From the NCBI GenBank assembly GCA_039925865.1, contig JBDSYA010000016.1, forward strand, positions 1 through 14,037: a DNA stretch of 14,037 nucleotides, read 5' to 3'. Below are positions 6,939 to 13,559 of this stretch, one piece after another. Source of the stretch: JBDSYA01 sp039925865 (lineage in GTDB: Bacteria; Bacteroidota; Ignavibacteria; Tepidaquicellales; Tepidaquicellaceae). Both the position numbers and the translations under genes were made by a program. The notes under the pieces are model-generated. The model was not told the DNA's origin. It saw only the letters and a program-made list of their open reading frames with translations, and did not search any database. Position 1 is the first letter of the stretch, and each line of letters starts with the position of its first letter.

Positions 6939-8231
6939 ATGAGTGCAGAAAGCGAAAACATAAACCTGCTGTTAGACCACTTGTTCAGACACGAATCCGG
7001 AAAGTTAGTTTCTGTGCTGACACGAATTTTTGGTACAGAAAATTTAGACCTGGCGGAAGATGTTGTACAGGATTCAATAATAGAAGCTTTCAAGCAATGG
7101 ACATTTACGGGAATACCTGAAAACCCGGCCGGCTGGCTTTATACAGTCTCAAAAAATAAAGCTGTCAATATTCTTAACAGAGAAAAACACAAGAGAAAGT
7201 ATGCTGAGGAATTTGCACGGTATTCAGAAACAGAGACTGCAACAGAACAAACATTAGATCATTATTTCTCTGAACAACATATTTCAGACGATCAGTTAAG
7301 AATGATATTTGTATGCTGCCATCCTTCAATTCCCCCTGACTCACAAGTTGCGCTTACATTAAAAACCCTTTGCGGTTTCAGTATCAGGGAAATAGCCAAA
7401 GCATTTATGACAAATGAAGAGACTATAAATAAAAAGTTAGTCCGGGCAAGACAAAAACTCCGTCAAAAAAAAATCAATTTTGAAGTTCCTGAAAGCAATA
7501 ATTTAGAAAAGAGAATAGATACTGTTTTGAAAACAATTTATCTGTTATTCAATGAAGGATACAGCGCTTCAACAGGTAAGGATCTGATCAGGGTAGAGCT
7601 TTGTGAAGAAGCTATTCGTCTTGCTAATATGATAAGTGAACATGATGCCATTCATGACAGGAGTGAGGTTTACGCTTTATTATCTTTAATGCAGCTGAAC
7701 ACTTCGAGATTTTCAGCAAGGCAAAATGACGAAGGCAATATATTATCAATGGCAGAACAAGACCGTTCAGTTTGGAATAAAGAATTGATTCAGGCGGGTT
7801 TAAATAATCTTGAAAGAACTATTTATAATAATAATAGCGTCAGTGTTTATCATATACTTGCTGCAATTTCCGCCTGCCATTGTACTGCTCTTAGTTTTGA
7901 AACCACTGACTGGAAAAGTATCCTGTCACTTTACGACAGTCTTTTACAGTTCGACAATTCACCAGTTGTATTATTAAACAGAGCTGTTGCACTATCTAAG
8001 GTTTACGGTGCAGAAAAGGGGATCAGAGAACTTGAATTAATTAAAGTCACTCCTTCCATAAGAACCTATCATCTCTTTTATTCTACACAAGCTCAGTTTT
8101 ATATTGAATTAAATAATTATTCAAAAGCTGCTGACTGCCTTGAAAAAGCTATTCAGCTTTCGACTATACCTTCAGAAAAAATCTTATTAAAAGAAAGACT
8201 TAAAACCTGTGCTGGAAAAATAGTTGCATAG
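6939..8231 (+). CDS. ECF42-type RNA polymerase sigma factor with C-terminal TPR-like extension
   Basis: 430 residues, twice the size of an ordinary ECF sigma factor. Region sigma-2 lies at about 10-88 (DVVQDSIIEAFKQW, then NPAGWLYTVSKNKAVNIL, core binding and -10 recognition). Region sigma-4 lies at about 115-176 (LRMIFVCCHPSIPPDSQVAL and the helix-turn-helix FSIREIAKAFMTNEETINKK). The extension 185-430 starts with the conserved YLLFNEGYSAS (201-211), continues through a DUF6596-like part (AEQDRSVWN, 272-280) and ends in TPR-like helices (about 331-415, SKAADCLEKAI). This layout is the ECF42 group, whose genes are usually next to DGPF/YCII genes, as here: the DGPF gene starts 70 bp downstream. 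No anti-sigma factor gene is nearby; in this group the extension is thought to control activity. The signal it answers to is unknown. No Shine-Dalgarno is visible. Confidence 0.92.
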   Translation: MSAESENINLLLDHLFRHESGKLVSVLTRIFGTENLDLAEDVVQDSIIEAFKQWTFTGIPENPAGWLYTVSKNKAVNILNREKHKRKYAEEFARYSETETATEQTLDHYFSEQHISDDQLRMIFVCCHPSIPPDSQVALTLKTLCGFSIREIAKAFMTNEETINKKLVRARQKLRQKKINFEVPESNNLEKRIDTVLKTIYLLFNEGYSASTGKDLIRVELCEEAIRLANMISEHDAIHDRSEVYALLSLMQLNTSRFSARQNDEGNILSMAEQDRSVWNKELIQAGLNNLERTIYNNNSVSVYHILAAISACHCTALSFETTDWKSILSLYDSLLQFDNSPVVLLNRAVALSKVYGAEKGIRELELIKVTPSIRTYHLFYSTQAQFYIELNNYSKAADCLEKAIQLSTIPSEKILLKERLKTCAGKIVA

Positions 8232-8249
8232 GTTTGTCCCTGTTTTATA

Positions 8250-8283
8250 AAACCAATTGTCTTACATATAAGAAACCAATTGT
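8250..8283 (+). promoter_or_regulatory. Two exact copies of AAACCAATTGT, 23 bp apart, before the DGPF gene
   Basis: The 11-mer AAACCAATTGT occurs at 8250-8260 and again at 8273-8283, start-to-start 23 bp (about two helical turns), in the 70-bp spacer between the sigma factor gene and the DGPF gene; the second copy ends 18 bases before the ATG. The position suits a promoter or a regulator site, and ECF42 factors are expected to drive the adjacent DGPF gene. The assignment to this sigma factor is inference. Confidence 0.4.
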
Positions 8284-8301
8284 TAACATAAAATCAAAAA
8301 A

Positions 8302-8658
8302 ATGAAAGAATTCATGTTATTCATCATCTCTGAAGACAACAATATTGAAAAAGCATCAGCAGAAGAAATGCAGCAGCACATCCGGAAGGTCGGGGATTAC
8401 ATTAAAAAAAATGTAAAAGAAGGCAGGTTCTTAGGAGCTCAGCCTCTGGAAAAAAATGGCGTCAGAGTTTCCGGTTCAAAAGGAAATACATTTGATGGTC
8501 CTTTTATCGAAACCAAGGAAATAATATTGGGTTATTATCACATTCTTGCAAAAGACATGGAAGAAGCTGTAGAAATTGCAAAAGCTGATCCCAGATTTGA
8601 AGAAGAAAAATGGAGCATAGTAATTCGTCCGGTTCTGAAAGTAGAAGGAATAAATTAA
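8302..8658 (+). CDS. YCII-related DGPF-domain protein
   Basis: 118 residues of the YCII/DGPF family, small dimeric alpha/beta (ferredoxin-like) proteins of unknown reaction. The strand KEFMLFIIS opens the fold, a long helix follows (EEMQQHIRKVGDYIKKNVKE), then FLGAQPLEKNGVRV, the signature FDGPF (64-68), the strand EIILGYYHILAK (73-84), the helix MEEAVEIAKADP (86-97) and the last strand WSIVIRPV. The length is standard. It lies 70 bp after the ECF42 sigma gene and is the classical partner and likely target of that group. No Shine-Dalgarno is seen; an A run directly precedes the ATG. Downstream, 169 bp separate it from a DinB-like gene, with a degenerate inverted repeat in between. Confidence 0.9.
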   Translation: MKEFMLFIISEDNNIEKASAEEMQQHIRKVGDYIKKNVKEGRFLGAQPLEKNGVRVSGSKGNTFDGPFIETKEIILGYYHILAKDMEEAVEIAKADPRFEEEKWSIVIRPVLKVEGIN

Positions 8659-8715
8659 TTTTTAACACCAGGCTGAGAATTCCAAATGAAGTGTCACAAA
8701 ACAACGACAAATATT

Positions 8716-8782
8716 TCACTACCAAGACAGTAAAACACAAAGAGTTTTTTTTAATATTTCTTCATGATGACTTAGTGGTTAG
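8716..8782. repeat. Degenerate inverted repeat of the CACTAAGAC/CTTAGTGG type
   Basis: The left arm runs TTTCACTACCAAGACAG, then TAAAACACAAAGAG; the right arm, after a T run and AATATTTC, is TTCATGATGACTTAGTGGTT. Read in reverse, the right arm starts AACCACTAAGTCA, matching the left arm imperfectly. This looks like a decayed copy of a common dispersed palindromic element (CACTAAGACACTAAG...CTTAGTGG) that I associate with intergenic DNA of environmental bacteria. The eight T at 8745-8752 might also end the upstream message. Confidence 0.45.
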
Positions 8783-8827
8783 AAAAAAAATCATATAATT
8801 ATATAATTAATCCATTTAAAAACACAA

Positions 8828-9313
8828 ATGATAAAATCAATAAAACAAACAGAACTCATGTTAAACATGAACACCAGTCTTTTCAATAATGCATTGGAAG
8901 GCGTAACTGAAACACAGTCAACAAAACGTATCAGCGACCACAGCAATTCATTGATATGGCTGTATACACATACAGTCTGGGGACGTTATCTTATCTGTGG
9001 TGTGCTTGGAAAACCGGTCGCGAAAAATCCTTATGAAGGAATGTTTGAAAATTTCAAGCCTTTTGATCCGTCAGATAAATACCAGACGCTGGAAGAAGTC
9101 AAAGCTGAATGGTCCAGATCAACAGAATTACTCAATGAAGCTCTGGCTTCAGTTACCGAAGAATATCTTTCTGCAGACTGTCCGTTTAAAAGCCAGATAG
9201 GCGATAATACAAATGGCGGAACATTTGCATTCCTGGTTCAGCATGAAAGCTATGATATAGGACAAATGGCATTTCTTAAAAAGTATTATACAAAGGAAGC
9301 TATGAAATACTAA
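8828..9313 (+). CDS. DinB-like (DinB_2) four-helix-bundle protein
   Basis: 161 residues, a DinB superfamily protein of the putative metal-binding four-helix type. Helix 2 carries DHSNSLIWLYTHTVWGRYL (37-55) with His48 as a likely metal ligand. The mid-section has the usual GMFENFKPFDPSDKY and TLEEVKAEWSRST. The last helix has QHESYDIGQMAFLKKY with His139. In most relatives this helix reads HExxHxGQ; here the second histidine is Asp143, so the metal site may be altered. Function is unknown; relatives include nuclease-like damage-inducible proteins and thiol-dependent transferases. It follows the DGPF gene on the same strand. Its link to the ECF42 regulon is plausible from position alone. No Shine-Dalgarno; the next in-frame ATG codons are residues 11 and 14. 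Confidence 0.85.
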   Translation: MIKSIKQTELMLNMNTSLFNNALEGVTETQSTKRISDHSNSLIWLYTHTVWGRYLICGVLGKPVAKNPYEGMFENFKPFDPSDKYQTLEEVKAEWSRSTELLNEALASVTEEYLSADCPFKSQIGDNTNGGTFAFLVQHESYDIGQMAFLKKYYTKEAMKY

Positions 9314-9372
9314 GCTTTGTTTTAAAAGTAATAAAATTTATTTCACACCCTCTTCCATTCCTCAACAATCAT

Positions 9373-9421
9373 CTTTGTCATTCTCGCATTCGTCCCGAAA
9401 GGACAAGCTGGAATGACAAAG
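9373..9421. repeat. Hairpin-forming inverted repeat CTTTGTCATTC...GAATGACAAAG
   Basis: Perfect 11-bp arms CTTTGTCATTC (9373-9383) and GAATGACAAAG (9411-9421) enclose a second small stem GTCC/GGAC (9392-9395 and 9401-9404) around CGAAA. There is no T run on either side, so a plain terminator is unlikely. The form fits a REP-like dispersed intergenic palindrome. It sits between the DinB-like and S41 genes. Confidence 0.7.
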
Positions 9422-9489
9422 TTAAGAAACCTTTCCATAACTTCATTCTAAATTTACCGTAAGTAATGTCAATTAAAAAATAAAAATTT

Positions 9490-11388
9490 ATGAAAATAAT
9501 TATATACTTTTTTATTCAAACTTTTCTTTTTATCAACAGCTCTTTTCCACAAATCCAGACTCCGGAAACTTCCGCCGTTTCAGAAATGACAGTCGAAAAA
9601 TGGAGAGAAGACATAAGGTATATGGTCGATGAAATGCAGAAAGTTCATGTGAATATATTTCACACTATGACCAAGACTGAACTGGATAAATTTATAAATG
9701 AATTGGATGTAAAGATACCTTCACTTTCAGATAATGAAATTATCGTTGAGCTATCGAAGATCATTACAATGATAGGAGACGGACATTCTTACCTGATACC
9801 GGAAACCATTCACATGTTTCCAGTGAAGTTTTACGAATTTGATGACGGGGTTTTTGTGATAAGGGCGGAAGGTGAAAATTCAAAACTGGCCGGAGAAAAG
9901 CTTGTCGGCATTAATGGCAGGAGCTGGAATGAGATTAAAGAATTAATGAAAGTGATTATTCCCCGAGACAATGAGGAGTGGATCAAAAACCTTGGACCAA
10001 CTTATGCAGTGATAGGTGAATTCATGAATGGTCTCGGGATCATTGGTAATGTAAACAATATGGAAATTCTTACAGAAGATAAAACCGGGAAGCGGAAGAA
10101 AACAATCATAAATTCTAAGAGGGGTAATCAGCATGAATTCTTTCAGAGTGCTCATAACGGTGATGCGACAGACATTTCTGCCCCATTGTATTTAAAGCAG
10201 GGGGAGAAATTCTACTGGTTAAAATATCTTGAAGATTCAAAGATCCTGTATATAAAATATAATGTTGTTCAGTTTGACAGGGATGAAAGCATGAAGGCAT
10301 TTTGTGACAGGATCGAACACATAGTAAATAACAATGATGTAAAAAAAATTGTGATAGATGTAAGAAATAACGGCGGCGGAAATAATTTCACAAGCATTCC
10401 GTTCGTGGACTTTCTTAGTAATAATGAAAAGATAAATATTTATGGAAAACTTTATACAATACTTGGAAGGCAGACTTTTTCGGCTGCATCATTTTTTACG
10501 ACAGCGATGGAGAACAGGACGAATACAATTTTCGCGGGTGAGCCGACAGGCGCTGCTCCGAATCATTACGGCGATAACCGGCCTGTGATACTTCCTAATT
10601 CAAATCTTCAGCCGAGATTCTCAACCATTTACTGGCAGAATGCATTCGAGACAGATAAAAGAAATTCGACCGAGCCTGATATTAAAGTAACTTTAAAAAG
10701 TTCAGACTACTTTTTAAAACGCGATCCCGTACTTGAACAGATTATAAAAATTGATCACCTGCAGACCCAGCCTCCAAAACCTGATGAACAAATGAAGAAA
10801 TACCTTGGCAGGTATGAGTTCAGTCCCGATCAGATACTTACTATCAAAGAAGCAAATGGAATCATGATGATGGAGATAACCGGATTTTATAAAACTGTTT
10901 TATACCATGATGAGAATAATAATTTCAGGACTTCACGGAAAAATGTTAAGGTTAGTTTTGAATCTGATAATGTTGGTAATGTGGTAGTTATTACAGTACG
11001 AGGTGAAAGATCTGAATACAAACTTTTGCCCGAAGGTAAGTTCCTTGCAAAAGAATTTTTAGACATGAACAGAACTTCGGAAGCAATTGAAGTGCTGAGA
11101 GAATTGAAGAGGAGCCATCCCGACAGGCGGTCAGTATCTGAAATAAATCTTAATATTCTCGGATATGAGCTTGCCAATCAGCATAAATCCGAAGCTGCAA
11201 TTGAGATCTTCAAACTAAATGTTGAATTATATCCCGATGCCTTTAACACTTACGACAGTCTTGGAGAAGCATACATGAATGCGGGGAATAATGAACTGGC
11301 AATAATTAACTACGAGAAGTCATATGAGCTGAATCCGAAGAATGATAATGCGAAGAAGGCGGCAGAGAAGTTGAAGGGTAAGAAATAA
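9490..11388 (+). CDS. Exported S41-family serine peptidase with C-terminal TPR repeats
   Basis: 632 residues. Residues 1-21 are a signal peptide (MKIIIYFFIQTFLFINSSFPQ), so the protein is exported. The N-terminal helical part holds GDGHS (96-100), conserved in S41 peptidases. The core has VIDVRNNGGGNNF (288-300) and the nucleophile region GRQTFSAASFF, with Ser331 as likely catalytic serine, then AGEPTG (349-354). After the peptidase (about 40-420) come a beta-rich linker resembling DUF3471-type tails (about 434-512) and at least two TPRs (about 557-620: LGYELANQHKSEAAIEIF, then SLGEAYMNAGNNELAIINYE). C-terminal processing or tricorn-like proteolysis in the periplasm is the family role; the substrate is unknown. 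A general base lysine or histidine cannot be fixed by eye. It stands alone, with a convergent gene downstream 71 bp away. Confidence 0.87.
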   Translation: MKIIIYFFIQTFLFINSSFPQIQTPETSAVSEMTVEKWREDIRYMVDEMQKVHVNIFHTMTKTELDKFINELDVKIPSLSDNEIIVELSKIITMIGDGHSYLIPETIHMFPVKFYEFDDGVFVIRAEGENSKLAGEKLVGINGRSWNEIKELMKVIIPRDNEEWIKNLGPTYAVIGEFMNGLGIIGNVNNMEILTEDKTGKRKKTIINSKRGNQHEFFQSAHNGDATDISAPLYLKQGEKFYWLKYLEDSKILYIKYNVVQFDRDESMKAFCDRIEHIVNNNDVKKIVIDVRNNGGGNNFTSIPFVDFLSNNEKINIYGKLYTILGRQTFSAASFFTTAMENRTNTIFAGEPTGAAPNHYGDNRPVILPNSNLQPRFSTIYWQNAFETDKRNSTEPDIKVTLKSSDYFLKRDPVLEQIIKIDHLQTQPPKPDEQMKKYLGRYEFSPDQILTIKEANGIMMMEITGFYKTVLYHDENNNFRTSRKNVKVSFESDNVGNVVVITVRGERSEYKLLPEGKFLAKEFLDMNRTSEAIEVLRELKRSHPDRRSVSEINLNILGYELANQHKSEAAIEIFKLNVELYPDAFNTYDSLGEAYMNAGNNELAIINYEKSYELNPKNDNAKKAAEKLKGKK

Positions 11389-11459
11389 ACTTTCATATGT
11401 TTTTAGATTCCCATAAATAAATATTTTCAAATTTCAATCTGAGATTTACATGTTAAAAA

Positions 11460-12038
11460 TTAATCATCTAATCCCTTTCCTTTTAAAATGTAAGGTATAT
11501 ATTTTTTAATTCTTGCCTCTCGTGTTTTGGATTGTTTTGCTGCGGAAAAATAAAGTATGTAACCTCTTTGCCGTCCACGTGTCAATGAGTTAAATGCAGT
11601 TTTCAAATCAGTATTTTCTTCCAATTTATTCTGTAGTTCTTCCGGGATAATATATTCAAAAGTCTTTTTCAAATTCACTTTCAAGCCGGTTTTTTCCACT
11701 TGAATGGCTTCAAGAATGTAATCTTTCAAAACAGTCTCCAGTTCGTTTATTTCACGGACATCGATGAACCGAACCTGCCGTGCAGTCTGCACATTTTTTG
11801 TTTGTTGGATCAGAATATTATCGGTGTCTTTTAACAAGACACCTTTCATAAACAAAAGCGCACAATATTCTTTAAATACATGAATCAAAACTATATTGCT
11901 TTTTTCCAAAGTGTAACAAGGTACACCCCACTTCAATTCTTCGGTCAGCCCGCATTTAAGAACGATCTTTCTCAATTTCCCGATTTCTTTCTGCCACTTT
12001 TTCGCCTTGTCAAAATAGAAATCAACCTTAGAATTCAT
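11460..12038 (-). CDS. YdeI/OmpD-associated family protein with DUF1801 domain
   Basis: 192 residues. The N-terminal part (about 12-112) is a DUF1801 (YdhG-like) domain with ELKWGVPCYTLEKSNIVLIH and CALLFMKGVLLKD. The C-terminal part (about 130-185) is the OmdA/YdeI bacteriocin-resistance-like domain, seen in the IPEELQNKL opening and in TRGRQRGYILYF followed by SAAKQSKTREARIKKY. The two-domain layout and length fit YdeI proteins, which have been tied to envelope stress and resistance to peptides in enterobacteria; the biochemical role is unknown. It converges with the S41 gene. It is the last of a run of three minus-strand genes (DUF4256, DUF1801, YdeI), separated from the DUF1801 gene by 99 bp. 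No Shine-Dalgarno. Confidence 0.88.
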   Translation of the reverse strand: MNSKVDFYFDKAKKWQKEIGKLRKIVLKCGLTEELKWGVPCYTLEKSNIVLIHVFKEYCALLFMKGVLLKDTDNILIQQTKNVQTARQVRFIDVREINELETVLKDYILEAIQVEKTGLKVNLKKTFEYIIPEELQNKLEENTDLKTAFNSLTRGRQRGYILYFSAAKQSKTREARIKKYIPYILKGKGLDD

Positions 12039-12137
12039 TTCACTATTTTATTATTAACTAAAATGATTACGATTTATTAACCACCCAAACTGCCTTTATG
12101 AATATGTCTGAGAAATCTCTATACTACATTTCCATTC

Positions 12138-12587
12138 TCAAAAATTGCTACTATCTAATGATGCATTTATCATTTCCTTCAGAACTTTCATATCAATATC
12201 CTCCAGCTTATTTATATAGAGACATCCACCACCGGACTTATGTTTGCCAAGCTTTTTAAGTGCTTCAGCATGTTCCTTAATATCAATAAGATACACCGTC
12301 AGATTCGCTTTACGGGGTGAGAATCCTATCAGAAACCAATCAACTTCCCTGCCTGTAGTAGGGCTTTTGTATCTTTTATTACCAAAACCTATGATTGATC
12401 CGCCCCACATTCTTGGCTCTTCGCCGGTTGCTTTTTTCATCATTTCCAAGATCATAAAACTGTCTTTTCGCTTTTGTTCATCTTTAATGCTATTTATAAA
12501 ATGCTCCACACTTGCAGAGGTTGGTTTTGTTTTTATTTCAGCAAGTCTTGATTTTTTTTCAGCCATATTAAATATATTTTTTTGCAT
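12138..12587 (-). CDS. DUF1801 domain protein
   Basis: 149 residues if the first ATG is used. A better start may be Met8 (12566-12564), which gives the usual family opening MAEKKSRLAEIKTKP. Neither start has a Shine-Dalgarno. The domain runs SVEHFINSI, then RKDSFMILEMMKKATGE, MWGGSIIGFG (60-69), GFSPRKANLTVYL (88-100) and LGKHKSGGGCLYINKLEDID (113-132), which is the standard DUF1801 pattern with an unknown biochemical role. The C-terminal helix VLKEMINASL closes the domain. It starts 33 bp after the DUF4256 gene and probably shares its transcript. Confidence 0.88.
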   Translation of the reverse strand: MQKNIFNMAEKKSRLAEIKTKPTSASVEHFINSIKDEQKRKDSFMILEMMKKATGEEPRMWGGSIIGFGNKRYKSPTTGREVDWFLIGFSPRKANLTVYLIDIKEHAEALKKLGKHKSGGGCLYINKLEDIDMKVLKEMINASLDSSNF

Positions 12588-12620
12588 TTATAAAAATCAC
12601 TGCAAATCTCTCAGGAAAAA

Positions 12621-13184
12621 TTAAACACTCAGCGAGCCGCGAAACCCCCTTGCAGCATAGTAAGATTCTGCACCATTGTGATACACAAAGACAGTGTTGT
12701 ATCGCCGATCACAAAAGAGGGCACCACCGAGATCCCTGATATCAGAAGGTGTTTTTACCCAGCTCGACGTCTTCGTGTCGAAATCTCCAAATTTCTGAAG
12801 CTCACGATATTGCTCTTCTGTTAAGAGCTCAATACCCATGACAGAAGCCATATCAACAGCACTATTTTTTGGTTTATTTTCTTTCCTTGACTCAAGGGCT
12901 TCGGCATCGTAACAAAGACTTCTGCGGCCTTTAGGACTTTCCGCTGAACAATCATAAAAAATGTATTCGTCCTTCTTTTTATCATGATCAACAATATCCG
13001 GTTCACCTCCTGTTCTTTCCATTTCACTGAGCGACCACAGTTTTCCGGAATTAACATCCAGCCTTGCTTTTACTTGTGACCACTCAAGACTTTCGTGTCG
13101 ATTCATGTTTCTCTCAAAACGGGCTTTCAATGTGCGGAGTAGTTCTTCCCGTTGTTGTGATGACAATACCTTTTTATTTTCCAC
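12621..13184 (-). CDS. DUF4256 family protein
   Basis: 187 residues, starting at a GTG (13184-13182); the frame upstream is closed by a TAA with no ATG in between, so GTG is the only standard start. The family pattern is clear: LKARFERNMNRHESLEW, LWSLSEMERTGGEPDIV (49-65), FYDCSAESPKGRRSLCYD (76-93), MGIELLTEEQYRELQ (116-130) and the C-terminal GGALFCDRRYNTVFVYHNG with ESYYAARGFRG (153-183). Function is unknown. No signal peptide or membrane segment, so cytosolic. It heads a likely operon with the DUF1801 gene (33 bp apart) and perhaps the YdeI gene. An AHSA1 remnant lies 13 bp upstream on the same strand, so DUF4256 may once have been the second gene of a longer cluster. Confidence 0.9.
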   Translation of the reverse strand: MENKKVLSSQQREELLRTLKARFERNMNRHESLEWSQVKARLDVNSGKLWSLSEMERTGGEPDIVDHDKKKDEYIFYDCSAESPKGRRSLCYDAEALESRKENKPKNSAVDMASVMGIELLTEEQYRELQKFGDFDTKTSSWVKTPSDIRDLGGALFCDRRYNTVFVYHNGAESYYAARGFRGSLSV

Positions 13185-13197
13185 TGTTATAATTTTT

Positions 13198-13382
13198 TTA
13201 ATTTAATTTGCTTACAACATCTTGCAAACGGTTATGTGCCATATTTATACCCTGAGCAAATGGCAACTGCAGTAATTGGTCTCTTTGTGCGACTGATCTG
13301 TATATTATATGCATATCAAGTTTGCAGTTTCGTCAGTGATTTTTTCAAATTCCAGGAACTCCAGCTGGAAAGGAAATGGCAT
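13198..13382 (-). pseudogene. Frameshifted C-terminal remnant of an AHSA1/SRPBCC (START-like) domain protein
   Basis: Two reverse frames join across a one-base slip. The first reads MPFPFQLEFLEFEKITDETANL (13382-13317); the second reads DMHIIYRSVAQRDQ, then LLQLPFAQGINMAHNRLQDV and SKLN to a TAA at 13200-13198. Together they match the end of AHSA1-type SRPBCC domains: an F-x-FE strand, a T-x-L-x-M strand, S-x-x-(Q/E)RD, a G-x-x-x-x-x-x-RL helix. One extra base near 13318-13320 would restore the frame. The N-terminal two thirds of the domain are missing: nothing like it is found upstream to 13559. It sits 13 bp before the DUF4256 start. Confidence 0.65.
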
Positions 13383-13501
13383 ATTTCGATTTCAAAAGTC
13401 CGTGTGATTTTTTGGTTTGGCTAAAGAAACCTGAAGAGCAAAGTTTTTTTATAAAAATGCTTGAAAATAAATTAAGAGTGCTTGGTTTTGATTGCAGTTG
13501 A
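13376..13501 (+). CDS. Small unrecognised ORF (41 aa)
   Basis: An ATG at 13376-13378 directly follows a purine-rich GGAAAGGAA stretch, too close for a normal ribosome binding site. It encodes MAYFDFKSPCDFLVWLKKPE and ends LRVLGFDCS at a TGA (13499-13501). The residues look plausible for a protein, but it has no recognised domain, no obvious promoter and lies between two minus-strand genes. It could be a remnant or chance. The longer plus frame starting at 13236 mostly lies opposite the AHSA1 remnant and is a shadow. Confidence 0.25.
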   Translation: MAYFDFKSPCDFLVWLKKPEEQSFFIKMLENKLRVLGFDCS

Positions 13502-13559
13502 TTTCAATTTTGTTTTAATAAATCGAAAATACATCTTAAGTTTCATTAACATTTCAAAC

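Noticed and set aside
13236..13424. 62-aa plus-strand ORF
   Set aside because: Its first half is antisense to the AHSA1 remnant, which has real family similarity; the rest has none.
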